Assembly: GCA_905178155.1 (NCBI GenBank)
Contig: CAJINV010000002.1
Location: forward strand, 4,543,694-4,607,693
Origin: Amoebophrya sp. A120
Taxonomy: Eukaryota > Sar > Dinophyceae > Syndiniales > Amoebophryaceae
Direction: 5' to 3'
Length of the DNA stretch: 64,000 nucleotides
Positions 13,201 to 28,200 of this stretch are shown piece by piece (within the stretch, counting starts at the first letter, position 1; every line of letters begins with the position of its first letter). Below the pieces are notes generated by a model, which had not been told where the DNA came from, did not search any database, and saw only the letters and a list, made by a program, of their open reading frames with translations. The position numbers were made by a program, and so were the translations under genes.

Positions 13201-16200
13201 GGAAACTGGGACTCAACTGGCCTCCATTTGATTATGCATGGCAAATTATTTCAGCTTTGTCGATTTCGACCCTGACAGTTCCATAAAACCAAAAAAGTGC
13301 TACTCGGGTATCTAATCTCGAAAAAATACATGTCCACGCCAAATCCACTGACAAACAAAATCCACGGCGCAGCGTTGCAGCCAGCAGATATTCGCAAATT
13401 GCTCGGTGTTACAACTGAAGAAGAAGCGGCACTACAAGAACCCGCTATGGACGAAGAAAAGTTGGTCGCGGCGGAACAAGCGATAGAGGAAGAAAAGTTG
13501 CAATTGGACGAAACGGAAGAGAAAATGAAGTTTCTAAGCGCGTCCGCCCGACGTCGAATTATTGAAAAAGAAGCGGCACTCGCCAACCAATTGGAGGAGG
13601 ACCAGGACCGGCTTGCTGCGATGGGAGTTGTGCGAGACAAAGATGGAAACTGGAGGAAAACGCGAAGAAGAATATGCATTGCAAAAGTATCGTACTCGTA
13701 CTGATTGCGTTTATGCATTACAAATCTCTTTATTAAGGCAAATCCGCATTACCAATTCAATTTGTAGTGCTAAGTGAATTTGTAATGCAATTTATACTAG
13801 TAAGTAAGTACGATACGTTTGCACTTCATAAAGCAAAAAAAAGCGCAAAAAGCAAACTTTGCAGGAAGTGTTCCGCGACCGCAAACCGACTTCCCAGTTT
13901 GCATTTCGGGCACAGGATGCACTGCAAATGTGTCTGGGTCTGGTAACTTGTAATGCTGCGATGGGAATAGTGAATGCTCTGTAATGCACAGCCCAGCATA
14001 AGAAATACTTATCTGCGCTACTTTGTGTTGCGTTTTTCGCATGACGAGCTGCGTTTTTGCATGACAGGCGAAAGGGTCTCTTGTTGGACACGCATCGCAA
14101 ACTTTTTGATCATGCCAGACAAGCGTGACAAATCTCGCAATCTTCCCGACCCGGACACTTTTGCATTTGATAGGCAGCAGTCCAACGCAAAATTTGGCGC
14201 GCGCATGATCGAAGAGCTCCGCGAACAGGAAACGGCCGCACTGCTCGATATGGCGTTCTCAAACGTATACATTCTCAGCTGTTACATGATTTTTTGCCAT
14301 GCAAAAACACTATCACTCTTTGCACGATCAAGCCTTCTTCGCATGGCAACTTCTCGGCGATGTCGCGCTAAATAGCACTAGAATTAATATCCGCCCCAAA
14401 TCTGTAATGCAAAAGACGCAATCTTCCTCCTTTCACTTTTGCTTTTGGCATTCTTAGGACATCAGAAATTCATGCAACAGCTGAGAATTTGTAAGAACGT
14501 TTGAGAGCCCCATACTCGAAAAGTTTGACTTTGGGTTATCAACTGTAAAAATGTCTGGGTCTGGAAAAAATCACGTTTGTCATGCTTGTCTGGCATGACT
14601 CTTAAATCTGTCATGCACGTTACCCAAGAGCTCCGTTTTTCTGTGATGCAGAAGCGCACTCTGTCATGCAGAATAGGCAAGACCTAGGAGCTCAGAAACT
14701 TGTCATGCTGAGCCAGCATTTGTAGCCTCATCATGAGACGCCACCCAGCATCACAAGTTTCCAGACCCAGACATTTTTACAATCCATATGGGTTTACGGC
14801 CGACAAATGGTTCCGTTATGCAAGAAAAAAACGGTGTAAGTGTAAATCTGTGTTGCAGAGGATGAAAGACACTTACACTTCTTGTCATGCTGGACATGCA
14901 TCAGAGATTTGTTTTGTACGTGTTCTTTTCACGTACTAGCTGCGCATGAGAGGTTTTCTCTATCATGCAGAGCATATTTGTGACGCTGTTCCTCCAAGTA
15001 GAAAGTTACACTTACACACTTTTTTCTTGGATATCCGTATTCCATCCTTCATGCAGGAATACATGGGTTCGGCCTTCACCGACTACGTCCCGCCCGCTCT
15101 GCAGGCCGCGACCAGACTAACGGTATGACAGTGCACAACTACTACCCCTCCCCCTCATTTGTCATGTAAAATGCCAAATCCAGTCGCTTCCCTGCGGCAC
15201 TGTTTGCATGACAAATATCGAAATAAGCGGAAACAGTATGTTTGTATATGTTTCGTAATAAGCGTTTGTCTTATTTGTGTTGCTGTTCATGCAATGCAAA
15301 TGAGCGAATTGGGGAGCAGTTGCGCACTCTCATAAGCGGCATTCGGTCTGGATAAGGCCCTGGGTGGCATCACGGTGTTTGAGTCGCCCGCGGCACGCGC
15401 GGCATATCCCGAGTAAATAAAACGTCTCCAGCACCCCGTAGTTGTAATGCAAATCCCCATGCTGAAAATGTTACTCATGCGGAGCCCCATGAGAAGCATT
15501 TTGCAGCCGTGTTTCGCAATTTGTCATGGTGCAATAAGCATGATATACTAGATCAGTGATGCTGCTGAACAAGCGAAACTGGATTGTACAACCAGACCAC
15601 AAACTTGTCATGCGCCACAGCCAAAGCTGGCTGCTTTGTCTAGCAGGTTTCCCATCTTGACTATGGGCGGGTGGGGACGTTTTTACACAGGACGCGGCAG
15701 ACTCCATGTTTTTCAACTGGTTTACCGACGTGACCTATGCATTGCAAAAATATCTGGCTCTGGAACAAAGCAACTTGTCATGCCAAATCTGAATCACGTA
15801 AAAATCTGTGTTGCATGATTACCGAAAGCTGTCCACTTTTCACGTAATCGAGAGGCAGTTTCTCATGCAGGATAGGCATGCTAGAACTCTCACAAAATCT
15901 GTCATGCTATGTCCTACATACCAGACCTCATGGGTCATGGAAAACCTGCATGAGAAGTCTGGCATTCTTCCTGACCCAGACATATTTGTATTTGATATGA
16001 CCACAAGCGACCTGCGCATCATTGGAAGCACCAACAATCGCGAGTTCTACGACAACATGGGACTGCACGACTACCTTCTCACCGGTTTAGATTCGCAGCA
16101 CCCGCTAAACCCCTACGACCACATATCCTGTGTAAAAACGTCCCCACCCCAGCTAGAGTTGTAATGCAAATCTGCATGCTTAAAATGTTTCTCATGCGGA

Positions 16201-19200
16201 GACACACGAGAGGCGTTTTCTAGGGGTGGTTTGAGATTTATTGTCATGCTCGAATCAGCATGACAAACTGAATATGTGATGCCGCTGCACTAGCTAAACA
16301 CGACTACATGGCGAGCAGCCCAAACTTGTCATGCGCGACAGCCAAAGCTTAGGGATTTGTATAGCAGATTTCCCATGATCTTGACAACTAAGGGGTGGAC
16401 ACGTTTTGCCTCAGGATGCCACATCTTTCGTATCCACCTGGACATGCTGTACGGGCAAGGGTTCGCGCCCATAGACGCGCTGCGCAAAAACATGGGGCAG
16501 TGGCAGCAGAGCGTCCTGCAGCAGGCCTCCTTGGGCGACATCCAGGGGGGCGTTTTGGATCTGATGGGTTTGCTGTTCCAACTTTCCATGAACGCGGCGG
16601 TGTTTGACTATGCAACACAAATTTCCCGTACATGTACAAGATGCATCACAAATTTCACCAATTTGGAGTGTGAAACTTGTCATGCTAAACTAGGATCGAA
16701 GCCAAGTTTTGCCATGCAGAGACCGCATTTGTACGTGTACAGGAAATTTACTGTGGATATTGACACCTATTACCGCATGCAGCTCGGTGAAGACAACGAT
16801 TTGGTGTTTATATGACCTGCAAAAGTATCGTACTCGTATAAATGCATGACAAATTCCCTCAGCATGAGAAATAAAACTTGTAATGAGGATTTACCTTGAG
16901 AAAAAAATTTGCAATGCATGATTGCACTACGAGTGCGATACTTTTGCACAGGATAGTTTACGCTGGAAACCAACGAAAAGTCCACTGCTTCGGTATCAAA
17001 AGGAAAAATCCCCCCTCCCCATATCGAAGAGGAAATTTGTGATGCTGGATCATTTGGATACACAAAACAAATTTGTGTTGCAGTAGAGGACTGCAGGGCC
17101 ATAATCGTGCCTGAGTAGACAGCTTTTGGCCTAGGCACTTAGCATGACAGAGGTCTACGCTGTAGGAACAACAGCATGACAAACCGCCTGTAGAATTCGG
17201 CGGAGTCTGTGGAGTTGCCTGCATGCAACACAAAGACGATTTGTGGTCACAAATCGGCAACGCAAATTTTCGAAAACGCACCTTGTCAATATGGAGAGGG
17301 GGGATTTTTCCTCACAATATTCGGAAGTGGGCGGTAAGCAGGGGCGCTACTGCTCCGCAAACACGCACAAGCTGTACGGGCTTTGGGAGCGCACGCTGGA
17401 ACGTATCCCACTGGACATGAAAAATCCGTTCCTGATGGAGCGGCGCCAGTGGATCACGATGGGCATGCACCTCGGGGCAAGGATGCCGGTTCTGGACCTA
17501 CACACCCACGACATTGGAAGGTACTATAACTTATGAGGAACATCATGATCTTCAATGGCACTACGAGATGAGGACCAACAAGACAAAGGTCAAAGCAGTT
17601 TATTTCAAGTCCTCGCTGCACGAGCGGACTATTGAAATTGGTTTGTTTTGATGTGTAACATGTTAGAGGTTCCTTTTTTTCATCCAAATTACACAGGTAC
17701 CACCAGTGGCACAATGACACCAGCAAGAAGCACCACTCTCTGTGGGGGCGCAGCCATGCGGTGGAGAAACAGAAGCACAAATCGCAAGCCATTGTCTTAC
17801 AGCTTGGATGGCCATTAGATTTCTCTGTGGTGAATTTCCGTTGATTTTAGGGGCCTGCAAGAGTTCGATAGTGGCTCCGCGAATATTCTTTCCCGCAAAG
17901 ATCGACATCCACCCGATGAAGAAGCCGGGGCGACCTAACGCCCAAAAGGCTCCCGGTGGTGGCGGAATTTTTCCCGGGAAAAAAAACGGGATGGGGCGTC
18001 GCAGTGTGTAGCTGCATTGTCAGCGCCCTATCCCCCGGGTGATGAGTTGCGAAGTAGCTTCGCGTGGTTACTTTTTGTTTTGTGGGTGCTGCGGATGGTT
18101 TGCCGGGCTCGGTGGTTTGGGTCTGCCAGATGCTCTCCATAGCATGGAGAGCATCTGGCAGCTCAAGTAGCACTCACAAAAAAATCATTGCCATAGCATG
18201 GCGTTTCGCTTTGAAAAGCAGCCCTTTCCCGATGGTGCTGTTGTTTTCCCCTTGTCTTTCTTGCCCAAAATTGAAACACGGAAGCTGAGAGTTGAAGCTG
18301 AATGATTCAAAGTCATGAAGCCACCAAACGACTCAACTTCAACAAAAAAGAAAAAAGTAGCCGCCTGCCAAGGGTGTTGCGTGGTGAGGATTTTCATCCA
18401 AACGGATTGACCCATGCCAGGGATCATAACGGGCGGGGCGACTTCTGTTTTTGCCTTCCATTTCGCAGACCACGACTACCCTGAAAGCCGAATGGTGACA
18501 CAGGACCGCCTTCAAAAATCACTGGAAATTCACCGGCCTTAAAGCTAATGGGTGCCCAAGCTCTAAGCCATGCCCCGGAGAAACAGAAGCACAAATCGCA
18601 AGCAAAAACAGCCCTCCCCTTCTCGGTGCTGGAAACAAAACAGAAACAGAAAAAATCGCAATTTTGGAAATCCGTGAAATCTTGGTGGAGCGGAGGCAGT
18701 TCAAAGAAGGAAGACGAGGGGGCTATCAAAATGAAGAATCCCCCCACCCCATACTCAAACTAGAAATTTGTGATGCAGATTTGTGGCCACAAATCAGCTT
18801 TGTCATGCTAGAAGGGAAAAGAAGCGGACTGTAGGGCTGGTTGGAGTGGGAAAGCCTTGCATCATCAGCATGACAGGGGGGAGCTGGAAGTGGGAAACAG
18901 CATGACCAATTGCCTGCAAACGAGGCCACAACTGCGTCTCTTGTGCTTCTAGCTTTACAAGTCGATTTGTGTACTCAAATACAGCATAACAAATTTCGTT
19001 TTCGATATGGGAAGGAGGGATTTTTTCTTTTGATAGGGGCGGCCGGAGCTGCTTCAGAAACCGGGCCTGAGCATGACGGGGGCGAAGAGATAAAATCAAC
19101 AACTCCTGTTGCTGGCGCGGGTAAAGAAGATCCTGCTCCCGCTGATAGTAGTGGTAGTAGTGCAAGTACTACTAGTACTACGACCTCCACGAGCACCACA

Positions 19201-22200
19201 ACTAGCAGGAGAAAGTACTTTCAGTTTTCCGACCCCGTGCAGGACACCAGAGCGCAGCTTCTCATTTGGGTATCAACTGCAAAAATGTCTGGGTCTGGAC
19301 ACTTGTGATGCTGGGTGGCGTATCATGAGGAGGCCACAAGTGCTCGCTCAGCATGACAAGTTTCTGAGCTTCTAGGTGTAGTTGCCCGCTCTGCATGACA
19401 AACTGCGTTTCTGCATGACAGAAACATAAGGCTCTTGGGTAATGTGCATGACAGATTTAAGAGTCATGCGAGACAAGCATGACAAACTTGCAACCTTCCA
19501 GACCCAGACACTTTTGCAATGCATATTGGGAGGCGGAAGACGAGTCACTTGCAACAGCTCGCGCCCTCGTCCCGGCCGTGCCGCCGCCGTTTTGGGACGT
19601 GGTGTTTTTCAGCAAGCAGCTGGGACTAGTTGACGGGCTACAGGATAAGGTCGGTGGTCTGTTCACCACACTGGGAGAGATGAAGACCAGTCTTCTCTAC
19701 TCGTTGTGGGGGAACGTTCCCGTGCAGAGCTTGTTCGTTCCCCTCGCAGAAAAGCTGGACGAATTTCTGGTGAAATACACCCGGCTCAAGGGCTGGCTAT
19801 GAATTGCAGCAAAAGCATCGTACTAGTACGAATTGCATGACAAATTGGCTTAGCATTACAGATTGAATTTGTAATGCGGATATGCGTTACGAAAAAGATT
19901 TGTAATGCATAAACGCAATTGTTAGTACGAGCGCGATACTTTTGCAGTGCATACTGGCGGAGCTACTACGACGCGAAGCCGACCTCGATCATGGATTTGG
20001 TGGAGGACCCGGTGTATGCACTGCAAAAGTATCTAGTATGATTTGCATGACAAATTAGCTCAGCATGAAAAGGGGAATTTGTCATGCTGTTTTACCTTGG
20101 GATGGAGATTTGTAATGCATGACTGCGAAGATTACTACGAGTATGATACTTTTGCAGTACATACTGTCCAGGCCAACTGCGACTTCGATGATGAGGACCG
20201 AAAAGTGTGTATCATTTGTAAAAACGCCTCCATCTTCCCAGAGTTGTAATGCAAATCTGCATGATGCTGAAAATGTTTCTCATGCGGAGACCCACGAGAA
20301 AGAGCTGTCTCTACTGGTGTTTTGAGATTTGTGATGCGCAAATCCGCACTGCGTGGTAGATCTGTGATGCTGCTGCACTAGCGAAACACGACTACCACAT
20401 TGCGAGCCCAAAGAACTTGTTATGCGCAACAGCCAAACCTTGGCGCTTTGTCTAGCAGATTTCCCATCTTGACTTTGGGGTCGTGGGGACGTTTTTGCTC
20501 ACCATAGTGCGCCAGCTGCTCCAATCTGAGCGTGCGAACTATGGCGTTCTCAACTGTTACGTGTTCAACTGTTACATGGTGGATTTGTGATGCAAGAATG
20601 GCAAACGTGAAAGGGGGAAGGTTGCGCCTGTAGCATTACAAATTCTGAACAAATTTAGGTGCTGTTTGGCCCTTCGCAAATTTGTCATGCGAAGCAGCTT
20701 GATCGTGTGGATGGTGATGGCATTTTTGCATGACAAATTCATGCAACAGCTGAGAGTGTAACGTTTGAGAACCCCATACGAACGGGATGCAGGTGAACCA
20801 GATGACCGACCCCGAGAGGCAGCAGATGAAGCAGGCGTTGACTGTCGATGCCAAGGAGGAGGCGCTGGAGGAGCAAGAAAGTTCGATGCAGCACTATTTC
20901 GACAGTACGGCCTATCCTACGCAAAAACGGCCCGACGACACCGTAGGCAAGATGGAAAATTTGCTTCACAGATCCGCAAGTCTTGGCTGTCGCGCATGAC
21001 AAGTTTGGGCTAGAAGTAGTGTAGTAGTCCTCTTTACCTGCTGCTAGCGCAACAGCATTACGAATCGACTACCTTATCGTTATCCTAATTCGAGCATGAC
21101 AAATCCCAAAACAGCGTTAGAGAATACTCCTCATGGGACTGTGTCGATGAGAAACTACCTGTTAGGTGTGCAGATTTGCATGACAACTCTGGGGAGGTGG
21201 GGACGTTTTTGCTCAGCATACGGCAAAGCAGCTGTTTATGGATGTGTCAGAGTTGAAATCGTGAAAGTTGAAATAGTTTGTCATGCATAAAATGGATGCC
21301 AGTTGGAACCCAGTTGCCAAGTGGCGCATGACAAACTTCGGCGGTCCCTAAATCCAGTTTGTCATGCTGTTTAGGCAAAGAAGAGCGATTTTCTCATGCT
21401 ACTTTAGCAGCTCGATCTGTAACCCCAAACAGGCTGACAATCGGCCTCACTTGCCTGCTCTGCAACACACGTACCTCGGGTCATGCATTTTATGCATTAC
21501 AAATTATTTCAACTTTGACGATTTCAAACCTGACGCTTCCATACTATTTGAGCAAAATGACGTGTTGCGGGAGAGCGACAAGGTGCGGAGCGCGCGCGCC
21601 AGGGTGCTCATATGCATTCTTGCAAAAGTAATATCGTACTAGTAGAAATCGCATCACAAGTTTATTGGTCGGTATGAAAGATGGATTTTTTAATGCTGTG
21701 ATTAGTGTACACTGATAGATCTGTCATGTTGCCTGATTGCCATTTTTACTACGAGTGCGATATTACTTTTGCAATGCATAGCTCAATAGCCAAAGCGAAA
21801 GCACCGCAGCTGCCGCGCAAGAGGCGGAAGACACACTGCAGGGGCGGAAGGAGCACCTCGCGCAGAGGGCTATGGAGTCGCTGCTGCCCCAGGGACCGGA
21901 GCGCTTGCGGGATTTTGTGGAAACCTTCCCGTTATGCTTTGCAAAAGTAAAAGTATCGTACTCCTAGTGGAAATTATCGCATTACAACTTCGGTCAGCAT
22001 GACAAATGGAATTTGTCACGCTGTTTTACCTTGGGATGGAGATTTGTAATGCATGATTTCGATTACTCCGCGTGCGATACAACTTTTGCACAGGATACCC
22101 CTTCCGCCTCATTTTCCCGCACGGGATGGTGCTGGCCTGCTCCGCCGTGTATCACGAGGAAAAATCCCCCCTCCCCATATCGAAAAGGTACGCCGCAGAA

Positions 22201-25200
22201 AATTTGCAATGCTGACCTGCGACCACAAATCATCTCTGTCTTGCAATAGCAGGCAACATCACACTACATTCCGCCGCATTATGCAGGTGGTTTGTGATGC
22301 TGCTGAGCCTACAGCGCAGACGTGGTCTTTTATACTAAGCGCCTAGACCAAAACCTCGCCCCTGCGCAGGCTTGATATGGGTCCGCAGTCCTCTCCCGCA
22401 AGACAAAGCTGATTTGTGTACGCATTTCAGCAACAGAAATTTCCGTTTTGATATGGAGAGGTGGGATTTTTCACTTTGATACCGTGCCGGCGGTGTTCAT
22501 CGACCGCGAGTCGGCCGACGGATCGGGACGTATCAAACAGAAAAAAATCGTCACGATCACTCATGCGCATTTTTGCAATGCAAAATTTTCTGTCATGCGT
22601 AAAAATGCATCACAGCCAAACTTCGTAACGGATTTCCTTCGTGTGTCTGCAATACAAGGAAAAGTTGTGATGCTAAAAACATTTGTAATGCAAAGCCTTC
22701 AATTTAGTGACTGTGGCAAACTCTGTTCTCTCCATAACACGGCCCAGGATCGCACTGCACAAAGTTTGGGACATGGACCTGGACACCGACGACATGGTAC
22801 AGGCTTGGTCCCTATCAAATGTAAAAATGTCTGGGTCTGGAAGAATGCAAGATTTGTGATGCAGCAGGTTTTCCATGACCCATCAGGTTTGGAATGCGAG
22901 ACCCAACATGACAGATTTTTTGAGGTCTCTATCATGCCTTTCCTGCGTGAGAAACTCCCTCTCAACTTGGTCAAAAGCGGACAGCTTTTGGTACTCACGC
23001 AACACAGATCTATGCATCATTCAGATTTAGCATGACAAGTTCTACCCTTCCAGACCCAGAGACTTTTGCACTTGATAGTCCCGCGCCTACGGCCCCATGG
23101 TGTACGAGGACCTACCGTTGGTTGCGGACCGACATATAAATTGCAAAAGCATCCTACTAGCATGAATTGCATTACAAATTTCCTCAGTACGAGAAATGGA
23201 ATCTGTAATGGTGATTGACCTTATATCAAATGATAAAAGTACTCAACTCTATTTTTACTCATAGGGCAAAAAAAAAATTTTTTGAGTATATTTTTAGTTC
23301 AGAATTCAAGGCAGGCAGCATCGCCAAAGCGAAAAGGGACTCAAGGTAAGTTGCGGAATGGTCTACCTGTTGTGTGTTTTTCAATGATAATGCTGCTTTT
23401 AATTAATCTAGATCATCTGCAGGCTTAGCTATGTGATTAGCTAGATAATCAAGTGTATTTTTGAACTAATATGAAACGATCTGAAGCCACAGAGCTTGAG
23501 AAGCATTGCCGGGAAGGACTTGCTGGGAGATCGCCGCGGGGTTTGACCAAGGAGGACCGCCTTCAAAAGCGGCCACATTCGTATTTGTGGTTGCAGACGA
23601 GGTAGTTGTGGATCCAGCAGCTGTGCGGATTCGGGCGAATCCGCTGGCCTCGTTCCTGATGAACTAGCTGCTCCGCCTCCGATCGGGTCCTGCGAGAGCT
23701 TTGGTGTAGCTGCTCCTCGGCAAAGTATCCTGCTGAAGACCTCCCAGCAAGTCTTCGTCGGCTGCTTCGGTCAAGCTCTTTAAGCTTGAGGGCTTTTATG
23801 ATGAAAGTCGCTATATAGCTTTGAACTAGCTATTCACTTAGCTAAGCCTGCAGATCTAGCTAGTGAAACATGAATCAAAATGATAAGCAAACTCAAACCT
23901 TCAATTGCTCCAGGTGGATCCGGTGTCGCCAATCCCGAAGCATCTCCTCAGGAGATGCTTTGTTTTTAATAAATAAAAACCTACTCAAAATTTTTTTTTT
24001 TTGCCCTATGAGTAAAAATAGAGTTGAGTACTTTTCTAATGTGATACCTTAGGGAAAAGACTTGTAATGCATATACTGCAATTACAACTACAAGAGCGAT
24101 ACTTTTGTACTGGATACGACACAAGCAGAAGCAAGCAGAAGCGGCGAGGGCAGCAGCTGCCTCGGCCCGCCAAGCGGAAGCGAAGGCTAAGCGCAAACTG
24201 TTGCTGAAGAGGAAAGTAAAAAATAAGAAGCGTCTTTCCCGGAAGCAAAACAAGTGGAAGGAAATTGCGAAGATATCAAATGTAAAAATGTCTGGGTCCG
24301 GAAGAATGCAACTTGTCATGCTAAAAAAATCTGAAGCATGCAAAAATCTGTGTTGCATGATTACCAAAAGTCGTCCAGTTTTGACCAAGTCGGGAGGGAG
24401 CTTCTCATGCAGGATAGGCATGAGAGAGATCGCACAGAATCTGTCATGCTAGGCCCTGCATTCCAGACCTCATGGGTCATGGAAAAGCTGCATGACAAAG
24501 AAGTCGCACACTCTTCCAGACCCAGACACTTTTGCATTTGATAGAAGAGAAATAAGAACAACTTCGTTGGCAAGGCCCTCCGCGGACTTCAGAGCCTCCG
24601 ATCGTCCTTCCTATCAACTGCAAAAATGCCTGGATTTCTGGAAGGCTGCGAACTTGTGGCGCGTGTTGCGGATCATACAAAAATCTGCGTTGCATGACTT
24701 GCAAAAGGTCTCCATTTCTCGCCATGCCGAGAGGGCGTTTCTCAAGCAGAAAGGGCATCACCAGCACGCTGCAGAACCTGTGAAGATGCTAGGCCCTGCA
24801 TTCCAGATTTATTGGCGGAGCTTGGAAAATAAACTGCATGACAAATCTCGGAATCTTTGAGATAACCCAGGCATTTTTGCATTTGATACTTCCAACGCCT
24901 CCACAATGTCAATGACGACTATGTCTCAACGCGCCACATGAACTGGCACCGCAAGGGCCTTCAGATCGAAGAGCCGGAGGACGGTGCAGATGAAGATAAT
25001 ACGACCGCAGCGCCGTCGATGGACGACAAGGTAGTTGACGAACTGCAAAGTGAAAGTAATAGTGAAAAGAACGGGGAACAAGAGCAGAAAAGTGAAACAA
25101 CCTCCTCGAGGACGACTGATAGGACAACAACCGGCGCAAATGAAAATGTTGGGGAGGCAGACGAGCTGGAAGCAGGGGCAGAAAATGAGAACACCTCCCC

Positions 25201-28200
25201 TGCAGCGAAAAATGAAACCTCGTCCACGGCCTCCGCCGTGTGGGCGGAAGGTCTCCGGCGCGGGGCGGAAGGCGCCGAAAAGATAAAGGGGCATGCCGAA
25301 GGGGCCGCCAGATATCTTCGTGACAAGGCCGGCGACTATCCTGAGTAAAAACGTACCCACACCAGAGTCAGGATGGGGATTTTGCAACACAAACCTAGGA
25401 GTTTTGTGAGTCACGCATGACAAGTTGCGCCCTGCAGTGTAGTGCAGGTTAGCAAGCGCAGCCGCATCACAGATTCATCTGCTCATCCTGTTCACAGCAT
25501 CACAAATTCAAAAACGCTATTGGAAATGGCTCTCATGGGGATGCGCATTACAAATCTTCCTGTCTTCGCAAATCTGCACTACAACTCTGGCGTGGGGACG
25601 TTTTTACTCAGGATAGCGACGCCGTGCGGTCGCAACTGAGGGGGATGCTGGGCAAAAAGGCCAAAAGGGGCATATAACCCGCTCAGGTCCTACAATCTCA
25701 AGCGTTACAATAGAATATGGAAATCTGTGATGCAAGAGTGCATGATCTAGCCAAGTCTCATAGGATTGCGCATGGCAAGTTCATCCGGGGCCCCAAACCC
25801 CAAAACAATCTGCCGAAATTCGTATTGCAGAAAGTGCCACGCTCGGCGATTCTGTCATGCCGAGCGTGCAACACAAATTCCAGACTCTCTTGTAACGTTT
25901 GAGACTGTAACACCTGAGCAGGTTATAGGGCATCGCGCGGCTGTTCTCGTCCTGGCAAGCGAACCGGTACACGATCAAAGCTATGAATTTTTGCAAAAGT
26001 ATCGTACAGTACTCGTGTAAATGCATTGCAAATTTTCTCAGCATGAGAAATGAAATTTGTAATGCGGAGTTACCTCAAGGAAAAATAATTACGTACGAGT
26101 GCGATACTTTTGCACACGATCAACGCCAACGGGCGGCAGGCGAAAGAAAAAGTGTACTACCCCGTGTCCGAAGTGTGTGCAAAGAAAAAAGTGTTACAGT
26201 TACACATTCCATTGTGTTGCAAGCCCAGCATGACAGACAACCTCTGTCATGCCCGAAATGCTCCCGCGCTTCGTTCCATACATGTTTTCCCTTATGATCT
26301 CTGCATTGCAAGTTTTCTCTCTCATGCAGAGAAAATTTGTGTATGCTGAATTGACAACACATGCGTAACTGTAACACTTTTTTCGTGGCATAAGGTGTGT
26401 GCGCCCTACTACCGCATGCGGCTGCAGCTATCCAGGAGGAAAAAACACTTATCCTGATCCATTTTTTGCATGAAAAGCACTGGACTTCATGCATGTTTCG
26501 CATGACAAATTGGATCGGGTGGATCATGGTTTTTTTTTGTGGATAGGAGCATGTGCGGGAACACAACTTTTACAACCATGACGACTTGAAGAAGAAGCGC
26601 GGCGCTGACGCTGGGGACCACTCCCGCGGCACATCTATGGCATTCTCAATCGTTACTACATTCTCAACTGTTACATAAATTTGTCATACAAAAGACTGCC
26701 TTAAGCCGCGAGATGATCAAGCTGTGCTTCGCATGACAAATCCCCGAGATCATGAGGCTAAACAGCATCGAGATCTGTGCGGCCAAAGCTGTGATGCGAA
26801 AACAGCAATCTTGCCTCTTTGACTGTTCTTGCCACTCTTGCATCGCAAATGCATGTAACAGTTGAGAATGTAACAGTTTAGAACGCCATAAAAACATCAA
26901 CCGCAGGGCGAGAGGACGTCGACCCCTATCTCGCCGACGAATCCGCGGAGAGTGTGGAAGGGGACCTGAAAACGGAATTGCGCGGCTACAGGCTCACCAA
27001 ATGTCGCAGTCGCGGAAGTAATCGGGTATCACAGGAAAAAGTGTTATCGTCAACGAAATTTGTGATGCAGTAAGAACGCATCAGAAAAGGTGCCCAAATT
27101 TGTGTTGCGTAGCATGCATGGAAGGCAAAACTTGCAATGCATAGCTGCCATCTGAGAAAACCGTTAACGTTAACACTTTTTTGTTCGATATCGGGTTGTG
27201 TACGAGCACAAACCCCTGGACCAAGCGTTGACGCAGGAGCAAAGTGCGGAGCTGCTGGAACAGGAGATCGAGATCATTGCAGCTGCGGAGGCGGTATCAA
27301 ATGCAAAATAAAATGTCTGGGTCTGGGAGATTCTGAGACTTGTCATGCACGTTTTACGTGAGCCATGATGTCTGTGATGCATGCCGTAGCATCACTGATT
27401 TTTCGAGGGGTTCTTGATGCCTATTTCGCATGACAAATGCCCTAACCGCGTCGCAAAAATTACACTCCCTTTGTTATTCATGCAATACAATTTTTTTTGG
27501 AATCCAAATGCAGCATCGCAAGTTGCTTTGTTCCAGGCCCAGACATTTTTGCATTTGATAGGCGGTGGACGGCGACGAGTCGTTGTCAACAACATCAAAC
27601 GAAACAATCAACCGCACCTGCACCATATCAAATGCAAAACTGTCTGGGTCTTGGAGATTGCGAGATTTGTCATGCTAGTGTGGCATGACTCTGAACTCTG
27701 TATTGCGTGGCCGCGAAGAGCTCCTCCTCCCTGTCATGCAAAAACGTAGTTTCTCATGCGGAATACGCAACTCAGAACCAAGGAAAAAACTTGCCATGCT
27801 TGGCAGCGCATTATAGCGAGCTCACTATTCCCTTTCTTGCATCACAAGTTTCCAGACCCAGACACATTTGCAATGCATACACCACTCCCCCTTGTGTTGA
27901 CGACGCGAATAACTCCACGGACTGGATTTCTAGCCCCAGGTCGGCCGCCAAGACCCTGAAATATGCATTGCAAAAGTATCGCACTCGTTGTACTAATCGC
28001 AGTCGTGCATTACAATTAGTTTTTGCCAAGGTAAATCCGCATTACAAATTTCATTTCTCATGCTGAGGAAATTTGTCATGCGATTTATACTAGCGCGGTA
28101 CTTTTGCAGTGCATATGAAAGAGAGAGCCACGAACGCCGCCAAGGCGTTGATGAGCAAGGCAGGAGCCCTGAAAAATAAAGTGTTGAAGAAGGCCGGCAC

